A DNA stretch of 64,000 nt from assembly GCA_963556195.1 (NCBI GenBank), contig OY744531.1, positions 51,895,700 through 51,959,699 on the forward strand, given 5' to 3'. Source of the DNA: Sepiola atlantica (taxonomy: Eukaryota; Mollusca; Cephalopoda; Sepiida; Sepiolidae). Positions 22,250 through 34,454 of the stretch are shown piece after piece. The translations under genes were made by a program, and so were the position numbers. The notes below the pieces were generated by a model. It worked only from the letters and a program-made list of their open reading frames with translations. It was not told the origin of the DNA and did not search any database. Positions within the stretch are counted from its first letter, which is position 1. Every line of letters starts with the position of its first letter.

Positions 22250-23985
22250 TTCGTTGATTTTACATTTTTCCGTCAACATATTTTTCTCCTTGTCCACTTT
22301 GTTATTTTTTATTTTTTAATTTCCTTCCTACTTTTCCTCCATTCCTTCCTTCCTTTGTAAATCTATTTTTCCTTTCTCCACGTGTCCCTTCCACCTTTCC
22401 GTACTCACTTCATCTATCTTCTCCTTCTCATTACAACTTGTTTTTGTTAAATTCTTTTCACTCTTATACGTCACTTAATTTATCATCTTTTGTTTTTCTC
22501 TCCTTTTCTATTTCTGTCATTCTTATAATTTTAACAGCCGAACGTACTGAATCGCATTTATCTTTTTTCTTTCATTTTTTAAATTCCTACAGCAACATAA
22601 TTGTTTACTTAGTTTTTTTGTTCGTTTTTATTTCACTTTTTAAACAGTTTATTTATCCGTCATGTTTGCCCTCTTTCCTTCTTCCTTCTCCCTTTCTTCA
22701 TTTTTGCTTATAATTTTCTTTTCTTCATTTTATTTCCTCCTACTGTTTCTCTCCAATCATCTGTCTTTTCTTTCATTCTTTCATTCTTTCTTTCTTTTTT
22801 TCCTCCATTACTACTTACCTTCTTTCTTTACTAAATCATTTCCTACACTTTTCTTCCATCTCCCCTTTCGTCTTTCCATTTTTCTTTCTTCATTCCTTAC
22901 TTCGTTACGTCTTTTCTAACTTTCTTCCCACATACTTTACTTCACTTTTCCATCCCCTCACCCCTTACTCATAGCCTATCTTCATTTCTTCTATTTTCTT
23001 TTTTTTTGCTTCATTCCTTCTTTTTCCCCACATTTCCTGTTCTCTTTTTAAACTCGTTTATTTCTTTCATTTTTCCTTTTTATTTTTATCTCTCTGTTTT
23101 TACTAAATAATAGATTATTTTCCGCAATTACATCTATCTTCTTTTTCTTTATTTATTTAATCTCTAAACTGACATATTCATTCACTCATCTTTACTCTCA
23201 TCTTTCTTTCATTAAAAAAAAATCCCTCTCTCAAATTCTAATTCCTGACTTTTCACCCATTTTTGCTACCCCTTCGTTCTGTCATCTCATTTCTTCATAC
23301 TTTATTCTCCATTTATTTATCTCTTCATTTTTAAATTAGTTTCGTCCCGCTTCTTTAGTTAATCATGTGCTTCCTTCTTTTTCTATCCCTCCAGTTCCAT
23401 CACACATCCCTTTGTCTAGTCTGTTTTTTCTACATACTTCATTCCTTTATTTCTTTCATTCTCTTCTTCATTCCGTATCTTCATTTCTTCCCTTATTCCT
23501 TTCTAAATTATTTCTCTTTTTTCTTTTCTTTATTTCTTTTTGTTTCCTTCCTTCCTTGTTTCTCCATAAACATCATTTATTCCTTCCCGCATTGATAACT
23601 TTTCATTACCCATTTGTTCTTTCACCATCACTTCCTCCCTACCTTTCTTAATATGTTCTCTATTTATTTTTAATATTTCTTCCATCATTCATATATTTCC
23701 TTCACCAACTTATAGCTTCTCTTTTCAATTCCTTCCTGTCTTAACACATCCTTTCCTTATTTCTTAATATCTCTCGACTCTTTCATAACTTTTCTTTTAT
23801 TCATTTATTCCTTCACTCATCACTTTATTCCTTACGCACTTTCTTAATTTTTCATTCCTTAAAAAAAATGTCTTCTTCCATCGTCATTTCTTTATGCCAT
23901 CTCTTCTTATTTATTTTTTTCCTTTTCCACTCATTTGAAACATCATTTCTGCCTTCGTCCATCATTCAATCCTTCTCTCCTTGAC
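22250..23985. repeat. 1.7-kb polypyrimidine region
   Basis: The plus strand is overwhelmingly T and C (CTTT, TTCC, CCTT units) for about 1.7 kb, only sparsely broken by purines. The Phe/Leu/Ser-rich frames inside it are composition artefacts. Confidence 0.9.
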
Positions 23986-24311
23986 TATTTAAATTTGCAG
24001 AATAATGTTTCCAAAGAAATGAAATATTTGATATTTGAAAACTTAACAAAAATAACCAAATAAGTGACGACACACAGAGAGCTGCTGCTGTTGCTATTGG
24101 TTTTCGCGCCACAGTTGCCGCCATGTTGAAGACAATGCATAAATAGGTGAACAATATGGCCGATATTGTCACCAATACTTGCCCTCAATGGCGTTGCTCG
24201 GCCACCGCATTTGATACAGCGATGAAATGAACAAGATCGGACAATGACTCTTAATGAGCTGATCGAATTGTGAATAGATTTACATTAGCACGTACACACA
24301 TATAAATTGTC

Positions 24312-24312
<1 letters not shown>
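23986..24312. other. Spacer, no gene seen
   Basis: Short mixed stretch with GCTGCTGCTGTTGC near 24082. No support for a gene. Confidence 0.4.
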
Positions 24313-24384
<72 letters not shown>

Positions 24385-24505
24385 TACAATCAGGCATCTA
24401 TATATAAACATATACAGACATAAATATATACAGGTATGAATATACACAAACAATATATATACACCCATAAATATACACACATAAATATATACACATAAAT
24501 ATATG
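24313..24505. repeat. (TA)n array and ATATACACA-type satellite
   Basis: TA runs to about 24381 and is followed by imperfect ATATATACA(C)ACATAA units to about 24505. Confidence 0.93.
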
Positions 24506-25370
24506 TTTTTCTTTTCAAGTATTATCAAATAATTAGTTTATATTAAATCTTAGCGTGTGAGAGAAATATGCTTCAATATGGGTAAGAATGAAAAAATAAT
24601 AAAAACGTAAAGTTACATAATTTACAAGTTTATTATAATAAAATATTACAACAAATGATAATTTATGAAAAAGTCCTTTAACACATTGATTTTCAAAGAA
24701 ATAAATACTATTCTCAGAAGGAGAAAATATTTAAAAAATTAAGTATTGGTAAATATTGTTAATTTGAAAAAAATATACAGTCCATTATGAGTTCTGTAAG
24801 AAGCAAAAACATAATCTATGAATGAGCAGAAAGTATTTCTAGTGATACATATATACACCTAAATATATACACACATAAGCATATACACACATAAATATAT
24901 ACACATATATACATTGTTCATTATGTAAATGCAATCATACGCGCATATGTAAATATATACGACCCCTAACAAAAAGTGTATTCACTACAAACAAATCCAT
25001 CGCAAGTACATTGCTGTTAGAACGGGTTTTTGTATTTACAACAAATGCAAACGTACATTTTTATTTATGAATTCAACAATTTAAGGAACACTATAATTAA
25101 TACTTATATATAGTTCTAAACATAGAATAAACATATTTATATGGGGTTCAGAGTTGGAAAATCGACTAAACAAATTCATATTGGGTTCACATGTTTTCCC
25201 CAGGCAACTTCCGTGCTCCGATATTTTTATAATAAAAAATAATATCTATTTCAAACTGCTGTTGTATTAGAATAGTTGCACTCAAGTTGCTATTTTCATC
25301 CGTAACCGGAGGTGGAAATTTTGGGTTCATAATTTTCTCGACATTATTATCAGTAATATAACTCAACATA
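24506..25370. other. AT-rich spacer with a second ATATACACAC block
   Basis: ATATACACA/CATAA units recur at 24848-24915. Otherwise it is AT-rich with no gene signal. Confidence 0.5.
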
Positions 25371-25371
25371 T

Positions 25372-25448
25372 CCGATAGGATTCGAACTCAGCATAGTCGA
25401 TTCCATAGTCCGTGATGATATCCATTCGGCAAATGACGTAACATCCTC
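25372..25448 (-). repeat. tRNA-headed SINE fragment
   Basis: On the minus strand it reads TTGCCGAATGGATATCATCA (box A), then GAGTTCGAATCCTATCGG (box B), a clear tRNA-like arrangement. Confidence 0.65.
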
Positions 25449-25469
25449 AAGTAACTCAGAATTATACAA

Positions 25470-26085
25470 TAAGTAAAAGAATACCCGTCTCAGGGTTGGT
25501 AGAACTTATTTCCCGAACAGAACAGTTTGCACCACTTTTATATTGCCTTACAAGGATTACAATCAAGACATACTAATACTTAACATTATGTCTAGAATCT
25601 TTACTCCATTTTTGATTAAAATCTATAAAATAATTTTGACTACAAAAAATGTCTAAAGATTAAGACTTAAGTTTATGTATCTTAAGAAAAAACGGAAATT
25701 CAGGAAATATTGCTTAATGGGTAAAATTCAATGCAAATCTGAAATATTCAAATTTTCAAATAGAAAATTGTGCCAATATCATAGCCCCTAAAACTTATTT
25801 AAAATACTCAAAAAAAAATGAAATTTAGCGATTATTTATAAATTGATGTCTAATACTTATTGTTCACAAAGTCGGAAATAGCTGAATTTTCACGAATGGC
25901 TGCCACCTTATTTTTATCCCCTTTAAGTAAAATTAGATTTAAATAAATATAGCCAACATCTGAACCCCTTACTTTTACACAACTGTATTCCAAGATTTAT
26001 AATAATCGGTTAAGTAATTTAGGTGTGAATCTTGTACATACAAATGTATGAACATATACAAATACCTAACTTTAGATAGATCAAG
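25470..26085. repeat. ~0.6-kb dispersed repeat, third copy
   Basis: It is colinear with 8870-9475 and 9480-10105: ATACCCGTCTCAGGGTTGG start, TGTCTAGAATCTTTACTCC, TTGATGTCTAATACTTATT, CGGTTAAGTAATTTAGGTG, then an ACATATAC tail. Confidence 0.6.
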
Positions 26086-26089
26086 ATAT

Positions 26090-26628
26090 AACTTACGTAT
26101 ATGAAGAGGACAATGCGGGCTTACAGACAGTCATGTCGGTCATTGGTAACATCTTGTTCTGCATGTCCTACTTATACAAAACAAATTAAATTGAACAAGC
26201 AAAGTGTGCGACATGTTTTTATCTGTTTTGAATATTGAATGTTTGTATTAAATTCAATAGCAATTTTATTTGCAAACATTGTTTTCCCAAATACTTCACT
26301 GAATGAATTCGAATGTATCTATACATAATGATACGTATTTAACACTAGAGGGGCCGATGGAAAGTCCACAATGAATTAAAGAAAATAGTTTTCAATTTAA
26401 TTATGTTAATGCCCGAATTCAGATAGAGTTATTAATCATTGAACTTGTTTGTGTGGCAACCACATCCAAACCAGTGTAGCCATAAAAAGTTGAAACAAAA
26501 TCAGAATGGCATACTAATAAGAAATAATAGACGACAAAAAAGAAGAGAATATGATAGTAAACAGCCGGTGCGAGAACACCATGTGTGTCGCAATGGTGAT
26601 TCATAGAAGTCGATGTAATAGTAACTAC
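26090..26628. other. Spacer, no gene seen
   Basis: AT-rich. No coding or repeat signal recognised. Confidence 0.4.
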
Positions 26629-27200
26629 TGTTACATAACAAAGCCGTGTTTGAATTGATAACTTTTAAGGGTCAGAGATAATCTAAAACGGAAGTCTATG
26701 AACCCACGTAACTTCCGGTCGGAGATTTTCGATCTCTTAGGCTGGCGAGACTTAAAGCAGGTAATATGTGTTTAGGGTGATGCCTTTAATGAGGGGTTTA
26801 GAGCGCCCAATGTAACTAGACGGAAGTCGATGAAACTACGTAACTTGCAGTTGGACGTTTTCAACCTCTTAGACTGGCGAGATTTAATGCAGGAAATACG
26901 TGTTTAGGGGGATGTCCACAATATGGTGATAGGAGCACGCAATGTAACTAGCTGTAGCGGGGTAGGCTATCCGTCTATATATCTGTCTGTTTATCTCTCT
27001 CTCTCTCTCACACACACACACACGCGTACGAAGGTAACCTGTCTTTTTTCCGTGACTATTCTTCTATTTTAAATAAACCTTTTTATAAATAAACATCGGC
27101 GTCCGAGTGGTTCGACATCCACAGACAAGCAGGAACCTCAGTTCGACGACGACACTGGTGTATAATGGTTTGTACACGCATAGGTAAGTTAACTATAACA
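26629..27200 (+). mobile_element. Probable solo LTR, copy 1, with internal duplication
   Basis: It starts TGTTACA and ends TATAACA, and it is colinear with 37855-38308, which starts TGTTACA and ends TGTAACA. Shared blocks include ACTTTTAAGGGTCAGAGAT, the purine/CT microsatellite, AAC(C)TGTCT, AATAAACATCG and CTGGTGTATA. A poly(A)-signal-like AATAAA lies near 27090. A segment of about 130 bp is duplicated in tandem (about 26690-26820 and 26820-26950), which explains most of the length difference from copy 2. No adjacent gag-pol or second LTR is seen. Confidence 0.6.
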
Positions 27201-28844
27201 ATACTAGGAGATGGGCATGGCGTTGGCCAGGTGTAACATATGCTGAGAATATAGGTTTCGTTTTCAATTAGAGCGAGAGCGCGCGCGATAGTGAGAAATG
27301 ATAGAGAGAGAGAGAGAGGGGGACTGACCGGTAAACAGACAGTGATTCTAAACTTAGAGGATATATCATGGTAGTTATACTCGTCTACATGTAAATACGT
27401 CGAGAAATGTGACGCTAAATTTCTAAAGTGCACATTATCGACTGATTTTTTACTAACCAAAGTGATATAGTGAATAGATTTAGTTGTATAGATTTAAACA
27501 ACAAAGAACAAATAGCAAGTTCATGGTTTTAACTACAAATAATTACCAACACCCAATATTAAATATTTATGGTTTAAGGTAGTAGAGCGTCAGAGAAATA
27601 TAGTAATAAAACAGTGAAGAAGTGTAACGTTTTAACACGTTTAAACGTTATAAAGCTTGTTTACTATTATTTACTTAATTCTTTGTAACTGACGCCTTTC
27701 GCGTATTTTACCTAATACGCTTGCTGGTGGGGGTGAGTTCTTTATAATGTGTGTATGTATTGGAGTCGGTTCTTCGTAATGTACACTAGATGTTCATTAC
27801 TTCTAACATATGCGGGGGTGGGCGTACAATCGCTAGTTCCTTTTAACGAGCACATAACTACCCAAGTGCTCCCATAAAATCTATTAACTTTTAACGGGTG
27901 TGTATGTGAATACCGTGTTTCTTTATCTGTTTCTTTGCTTTCTTTCTTTTTTTACAAATGTTCATTTACAATTTAAAACGAAATTTACCTTTCTTTCTCC
28001 GTTTTCTCCTTCATCGCTGACGATATTCTTTGTTCTCCTTCATGCTGTGATTGTCGCTGTGATTCCTTCTTTTTTCCGTCTCCGTGGCCACGATAATTTC
28101 TCTTCTACTCTACTGCGTGGCGTTGCCGTCTCATCAGTGTGTCTAGTGAACAACCTTTTTCCTTGTAAGAGAAAACGAACGCTCAAGACATTTTCTGAGA
28201 AATTTCAGGGTTTTGTTAATTTATAGTATCTGGATATAAAGCACGTAATAGATATATCCGTTTTATCTTAACTACCGCCTATCTTTCTGACTGTTAGGTA
28301 CTTCTTGACATACAAGAGGACTATTACGGGACTGGGCGAAGAAAGTTGTCTTTCCGCTTTCAGTCTTATACCGACTTAACTTAGCTCAAAGTTTTAGATC
28401 ATAGTTTTGTACGTCTACCTCGCTCGAACCCATGAGCAAAACTGATTTAAAACTTTAGTTTTTTTTGTGCGCAACAAACAATGCACGTCATCGTGTACTC
28501 GATGTGTCCGCCGCTATCTCTGACCGTTATTGACGCCAATTCCCTGTTTTTTTTATTATCTTAAGTTCACCTATTCGTTACTCACTCGGGGTAAAACAGA
28601 TTCATTTCTCCAGAGTCTGTCAGAGTATGTGTCGGCCCGACCTGCACTGAGTTATACCGACCCCGACCTCAGTGCCAGTTTGTACGAGCTGAAGTACACC
28701 TTTTCAACGTAGAGCCCCTCCTCATGATGCAACAGAAGCAGCGTGCTGTTAGATTTGGAAGCACGCTGGATGATTAGAAAAAGGACGCTAGACAGGGGCA
28801 GACAGAAAGTGAGCAAAGCACTAGTTACGTTAGAAAACGTTACT

Positions 28845-28846
<2 letters not shown>
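27201..28846. other. Spacer, no gene recognised
   Basis: It includes a GAGA run (27300-27325) and longer frames at 27083-27460(-) and 27900-28226(+) that contain no recognisable domain and overlap low-complexity sequence. Near 28740 a short Lys/Arg-rich frame runs into the (AAT)n array. I cannot assign a function to any of these. Confidence 0.4.

Positions 28847-28934
<88 letters not shown>
28847..28934. repeat. (AAT)n array
   Basis: About 29 AAT units. Confidence 0.98.
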
Positions 28935-29284
28935 TACTAGCCAGAGTCGTGGCCTTCATAAATAAAGGCCGGTGCACTGAAAAGTGACGTCATGCTAGTA
29001 GGTAGTACGCGAGATCTGTCGAATAGTCGGACTGCTAGTAAAGAATGAGAGTCTTTTCAGAAAGCAGTAGAACACTTTAAAAATTGCATTTAAAAAAACG
29101 AAAAGAAAGGAACACGATTCGCTTACATTGCAAGTGACTTTATTCAATATCAATGAAATCAAATGAAACAAGAATTTAAAATGAATAGTTAAGTTGTGTT
29201 ATTTCTGCACTAAAATAAATAAACATTACGTTCTTTCATTGATTTTTATTTACTATTTCTATTTCATCACGAGGACAGGACAGA
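28935..29284. other. Spacer, no gene seen
   Basis: Mixed to AT-rich, no signal. Confidence 0.4.
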
Positions 29285-29458
29285 GTTAGACAGAAGTCCG
29301 GTTTTTAATGTATCGAAAATCAAGCTCCCAAACAGGGACAATCTTGATTGGGACAAAAATTAAAATTGCCTCAGTCTAGAATGACTTTCTCATTTACCTT
29401 TAATGACCGAGGAAAGACAAGACAAAGTGTAGTATCAGAACAGATATTACACTTTTAA
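29285..29458 (-). repeat. U2-headed dispersed repeat
   Basis: On the minus strand it begins AAAGTGTAATATCTGTTCTG, close to U2 snRNA positions in the AAGTGTAGTATCTGTTCT region. It continues GATACTACA, the CTCGGTCA block, CTAGACTGAGGCAATTT, TTTTTGTCC, GATTGTCCC and ends ACATTAAAAACCGG. The same order is seen at 30335-30490 and 43500-43675. The family looks like a SINE with a U2-derived head. Confidence 0.65.
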
Positions 29459-29667
29459 TTATTTTATGACAAACCATATAAAAATACAATTAATATATAA
29501 AATACAATTAAAATTTAAAACAAATTAGGCACAAGGTCATCAAAAGTGATGAGAGTGGAATATCTAGTCATTCTCCGTCTATCCTACCTTTTGCGAGAAT
29601 CATTAGTTACAACGATACCACATTTACTCGTGGAGTGAAAATACCAAATGTATTGAAAATTTAAATG

Positions 29668-29671
<4 letters not shown>

Positions 29672-29712
<41 letters not shown>

Positions 29713-29775
29713 AATAAATTTTTAGTGGTACAAAATTTGATAACGGCGAGGAATACGGACGTTTGGGACATTTTT

Positions 29776-29831
<56 letters not shown>
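29672..29831. repeat. Two (TA)n arrays
   Basis: TA runs at 29672-29709 and 29779-29831 flank about 70 bp of AT-rich sequence. Confidence 0.97.
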
Positions 29832-29835
<4 letters not shown>

Positions 29836-29989
29836 TTCAATGTTTAAATCATCGTTTCTTTCCAGCACGAAACATATTTGTTTTAGAATTTTATTACACA
29901 CATAAAGAACACTTTGGCACAAAAATAATGTTTGTTTATACAAAAAGAAAAAAAGTTTTAACCGAATTTCTACTTGGTATTATTTTATG

Positions 29990-30334
29990 ACCCTTGACGG
30001 CTAAGCATAAATGTGAATGTTGTATCAGGACAAACAAAACATTTTATGTTATGCAGACTAGTTATTGTGCAAAATATATTAAACATTTTAGAGAAAAGCC
30101 AGTATTTTCTATCAAGACAAGTTTGTCAACCATCTTCAATTTTAGTCTATGAGTAATTGTTATAATTTTACCTTTAAGATATGATTCCCAACCATGAAAA
30201 CGACATGAACAAAATAATCGGTATCCTTTTTTTTAAATACCAAACAATTACTAGATCAAAGATTAAATGATTTTAGACAAAAATGACAAGTCCTATATCC
30301 ATGTGTTTGCGTGTAATAAGCTTTCCCTTCGAAG
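29990..30334. repeat. Local duplication, unit A
   Basis: Blocks such as TTTATGTTATGCAGACTAGTT, CAAGACAAGTTTGTCA, TTTTAGTCTA, GACATGAACAAAA and AATACCAAACAATTA reappear in order at 30600-30960, diverged. Each unit lies next to a U2-headed repeat, so the duplicated module is probably repeat plus flank. Confidence 0.55.
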
Positions 30335-30490
30335 TGTCTTGTCTTAAGATGAGGAACATCCAGCTTGCAAAAAGGGGGCTTCTGGATTGAGACAAAAATT
30401 TAAATTGACTCAGTCTAGAAAGATTTCTCATTCACTGACCGAGTACAGAAAAGATTAATTGTAGTATCAGAACAGATACTACCCTCTGAA
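30335..30490 (-). repeat. U2-headed dispersed repeat
   Basis: On the minus strand it carries GGTAGTATCTGTTCTGATAC, then ACAATTAATCTTTTCTGTAC, TCGGTCA and TTTTTGTCTCAATCCAGA. The head is a palindromic GTAGTATC..GATACTAC hairpin that comes from the U2-like region. Confidence 0.65.
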
Positions 30491-30599
30491 GTTTTAATGG
30501 AATTTCTAGTCGAGAAAATTTTATTGCTAACTAATTGTTAAAAATGTTGTAAACACGTGAACAGAATAGTTCAATTTCATATGCATTCAAAATTAAATT

Positions 30600-30965
30600 A
30601 GAATTTTTTTCAGGAAAAACAAAACGTTTTCTGTTATACAAACTTGTTATTTTGTAAAAAATATTTGAAACAACCAAGTATTTGTTTTTTATTGAATATT
30701 TTCCTACTAAGACAGGTTTGTCATACATTTTGAATTTTAGTCTAAACGATTTTGATTTTCATAGTTTTACCTTAAAATATTAAAATTCCCCTTGAAAATG
30801 ACATGAACAAAACCATGAACAAATACCTATTTTTTAAATGCCAGACAATCATTAGATCACAGATTATATAATTTAAAAGAAACTACCGTCTGCATAAAAC
30901 ACGTATTGTGTAACTGTTCTTTTGGAAGTGTCTAGTTTATCTACAAAGTACCGACCACTCTGACG
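30600..30965. repeat. Local duplication, unit B
   Basis: It is colinear with 29990-30334. Confidence 0.55.
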
Positions 30966-31429
30966 TCAGCAGAAAAACAAGACTCTGTGAAATGATCTTC
31001 TCTTCACGACGACTTTGCCAGAGTACTGAAAGAGATATTGCTCATGAAGATAGGCAACATGATACCAATGATAATAAGATCACTAGGAACAGTTCCGAAA
31101 ACTAGAAAAAAAAAACTGGAAGCAATTGAAATCAGCGGGAAGACTGACGTTCTATACAACGGACATCAATGATGAAAACAGCTTAATTCTTAATAAAAAT
31201 CATCGAATGCGGAAACCAACCTACATAAGCTATGAATTCTGACCAACAACATGAACGCCGCAATAGAAATAAAACAAAACATAGAAAGTACATCACCACG
31301 TTAACTCAAGCGAACTCAAACTGCAAGACATTTTATAAACTGCCCTCCCCCCACCTAAAAAAACCCACACATACACACAATGTGATGGCTCCAGACTCCG
31401 CTGATACCACACTAAATATTCGAGAATGT
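30966..31429. other. Spacer, no gene seen
   Basis: Near-balanced composition. The frame starting at 31232 is rich in Asn/Thr/Arg, has no known domain, and runs into the tandem duplication. Confidence 0.4.
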
Positions 31430-32150
31430 CAAGGAGGATGGAAAGGTCGACGAGAGAAAAGTACCAACCAGACCTCCACCGAAATGATGCGCGAGTACTG
31501 GAACCTTGGGGAGGCTTATTGTCACTCAAATTTCAGAGAAGACCAACAAGCGTTGCTAACGAGAAATCGATGATAAATGGCTATTGCAATAACACAAACT
31601 AATTTGCCATTTGTATCGAAAGATGCTGAAAATCTGGAGAGACTTGTCACTCGGACTCCAGGGGAAAACCACTGGCAATTTTCAGTGAGCAATCCCTGGT
31701 AATGACTTGTGTGAAAACTCCTAGCGGGTAAAATGATTAAAATAATAATGACACTGGAACTGATAGAAATCTTATAATCTGACTCTCTAAAAAGTGGAGA
31801 CACAACCTCGATAGATACGACAAAAAAATCGTCGTCAAGGGTCAAGTAAGATAGAAAGAACGAGACGAGAGAGCACCATCCATACCTCCACTGAAAGGCA
31901 CAGAGAGCGCTGAAATGCTGGGAAAGCTTATTGCCACTGAAATTCCAGAGCAAACGAACTACTATTACCGGCGAGAAATCGATGGAAAATGGATGTTGCG
32001 AAAACGAAACATTATTTGCAACGGTTATCGAAGGACGCGGTGAGTTCTGAAAATCTGGTAAGACCTGTTGTCACTCAGACTCTAGGAAGACCACGTCAGT
32101 GAGCAATTCCTAATAATAAATTCCTTTAAAATTCTTAGTGTGTAATTAAT
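31430..32150. repeat. Tandem duplication, unit about 0.4 kb
   Basis: 31430-31765 and 31850-32150 share, in order, AAAG-ACGAGA, CAT/ACCTCCAC(C/T)GAAA, GGCTTATTG-CACT, GAGAAATCGATG-AAATGG, AAAATCTGG-AGAC and AGTGAGCAATCCCT/TTCCT. The copies have diverged and neither keeps an open frame. Confidence 0.6.
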
Positions 32151-33019
32151 AATAATATTTTTAATTGTATTTACTGACCCATATAATTTATTTCCAGGAA
32201 ATTTCTCACTCAAATCCAATGAGATGGGATGCGTATAATTTAAGGCGATCCCTAATACAGGACTGGCAAACGTGCGACTGAGGTCCACGACTGGTGGCGA
32301 ACGTGTGAACACCAAAATTACTACTAAATAATAATTACTGGGAAAAGTTTTAGTAAGAAATTCCATAGTAATGCCCAGTAATAAGTAGCTATACACATTA
32401 TTAAGAAGCAGCTTACAATAATTGATTTATTTTCATCAAATCAGATGTAAAAAGTACAAACATATAAAATAACTAAACTCACAAAAAATCACTTGATTCA
32501 CCATGAATTAGACACATGTTGGATATCTAAAAAATCATGAGTCAATTTATTTATATTGATTAATAGATTACAGAAAATAAAATGACATAATACAATCAGA
32601 AAGTAAATTCGACATTTAAAAAAATCAAATACTTTATGAATAAAAAGAAAGAAATGTTGCTCATTTTTACAAAATTTGTGATGTTTGTTACATATACAAT
32701 TTATTTTTACAGAAGATGTAGAAAATGCTTATTTCTTCATGATATACAGTTTTAATAAGAAAATCCACTTACATTTACAAGCACATAAAACCAATAAAAT
32801 ATATGTAAAAGATATATCATGACTGCTTGGAGAATTAAGCATTATCAATACTGATTATATTATCATGAGAATTGTATAACATTTATTTTATAAATATTTA
32901 ATGATAATTTCAAAACTTTTAGTGCTGGTTCTTGAATTATCTTAGGTGAATTAAACAAGCAATACTGTTTGAAAAATATATTGGGCAATATACACCGATG
33001 CTCTCTTTCATATTGAAAT
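32151..33019. other. AT-rich spacer
   Basis: AT-rich. It may contain the 3' part of the following transposon (minus strand), but no terminal repeat was identified. Confidence 0.4.
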
Positions 33020-34010
33020 GATGCATATCAGAAACTGATGTACGGATTTTTTTCAAAAAATGTGCTCAATTCAACAACACCAAACATTATAAAACAGAAA
33101 AACACTCACTGGACTGTGGTATCCAGTAGAACTTTTAAATTACCATTATCTATTTCTAAAAAAAAAGTCCATATTCTTGAAAGTAAAAACTCGTATTATC
33201 AAATATTTCTTCATCAGTTGGACAATCATTTCTTCTAACATAACCGGCTATATAGAAAAGAGACATTTAATATCTTTAGAGATCTTAATTTCAAGATCTG
33301 GTAAGTTATTAAATATTTTGCATGACATTTCATCCAGTAAATATTCACATTTTGAACAATTATGTCCTGAATTTAAGTAGCAGTTTAGTTTTTTCAATAT
33401 GAAATTTTTCAATAATATTTTGAACAGTTATAAAATATGCATCACCAGAACTTTGTCTTAATTTTCCAAATTCATTTTCTAAATAGTCTGTGGTAAATTC
33501 AGCAAGCGTAGCAAAGTTAAACCTACTGCTTAGTAAATATCTACAAACATCAGTTAAACAGTTGCATGTATGTTCAATGGCTAAACTAGTATTCCTTGTT
33601 AATGATTAAATTCTTTATTTCTTGCTTGCTTCACATTTTCTGTGCCATTTTCCCAAAATTGCAAAGAAATATAAGGTTTTAATCATTTAAATCTGTTATC
33701 ACCTTTTTCAGTTGATCATTTTTCTTGATGTCAAAACCTTTTCAATAAAATAAACTGTTTCTGCAGTATCCTCTTCATTTAATAATGGATTCAATTTAAT
33801 TGCTGCTATAGTTTGATCAGAAAAAGATTTTAAACAGTGATGCACCTTTTCTCGCTCAACAGGTTTTGGGTAAACTGCCACATCAGTTTGTTTTTATAAT
33901 TTAACAAACTGAACTTTTTTATGTCCATAGAGACCTTTTACAAATTCAAATTTTGCTAACATCTCTTTGCCATCAGAATCAGATAGTAATTCAGAAGACG
34001 CTTCAGTAAT
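33020..34010 (-). pseudogene. P-element/THAP9-like transposase, C-terminal relic
   Basis: On the minus strand, broken frames continue the transposase at 34011-34719. Near 33470-33360 a G-K-L-R-Q-S-S-G-D-A-Y-F-I block corresponds to the C-terminal region of THAP9/P-type transposases, followed in another frame by a C-x-x-C-x-Y-L-L-D-E cysteine motif near 33350. Many stops and frameshifts are present. Confidence 0.55.
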
Positions 34011-34450
34011 CTAATTATTCCGAATGTTTTTTAAAATGTGGACATAGTCAAAAAGTAAATACAAGCCATTTTTAGTTAGCCAAAGCTTATCATAAACAGT
34101 GTCAAATTGTTTGAAAAATGATTGATTAATCCTGTTGTTGTCACATACAATTGCAATTACTTGACCATTTAATTGTTTAATTAGATCAACAATATTTGAA
34201 ACTTTTTCATATAAAAATATTACCTCTAGCTTCGCAACTGGGATCATTTTAAGTAAGAATTCTGGTCCACCATGTAAACATTTTACCATCATCCCCAATA
34301 CTGCTTTTGCTAATCATTCAGAATTTTCAGAAAAACCAAATACATTTCCTCCGTGATATTGTAGAGAAGATTTCCATACACTTCATCAAATAAAAGAATA
34401 CACTTTTTCTGATTTTCAGAAATTTTAGAAAATATGTACCCAGAAAATTT
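34011..34450 (-). pseudogene. P-element/THAP9-like transposase, RNase H-like catalytic region
   Basis: The minus-strand frame 34298-34011 is the best preserved block: A-I-V-C-D-N-N-R-I-N-Q (catalytic Asp region of the RNase H-like fold) and, about 40 residues later, L-L-F-D-Y-V-H-I-L-K-N-I-R-N-N, a signature of the P-element superfamily. A stop follows directly after the R-N-N. This family catalyses DNA transposition; this copy is dead. Confidence 0.75.
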
Positions 34451-34454
34451 AAAT

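Noticed and set aside
22438..23651. Several Phe/Ser/Leu-rich frames resembling membrane proteins
   Set aside because: They arise from the polypyrimidine composition and appear in more than one frame.
31232..31573. 113-codon frame
   Set aside because: It runs into a tandem duplication whose second copy is not open. No domain.
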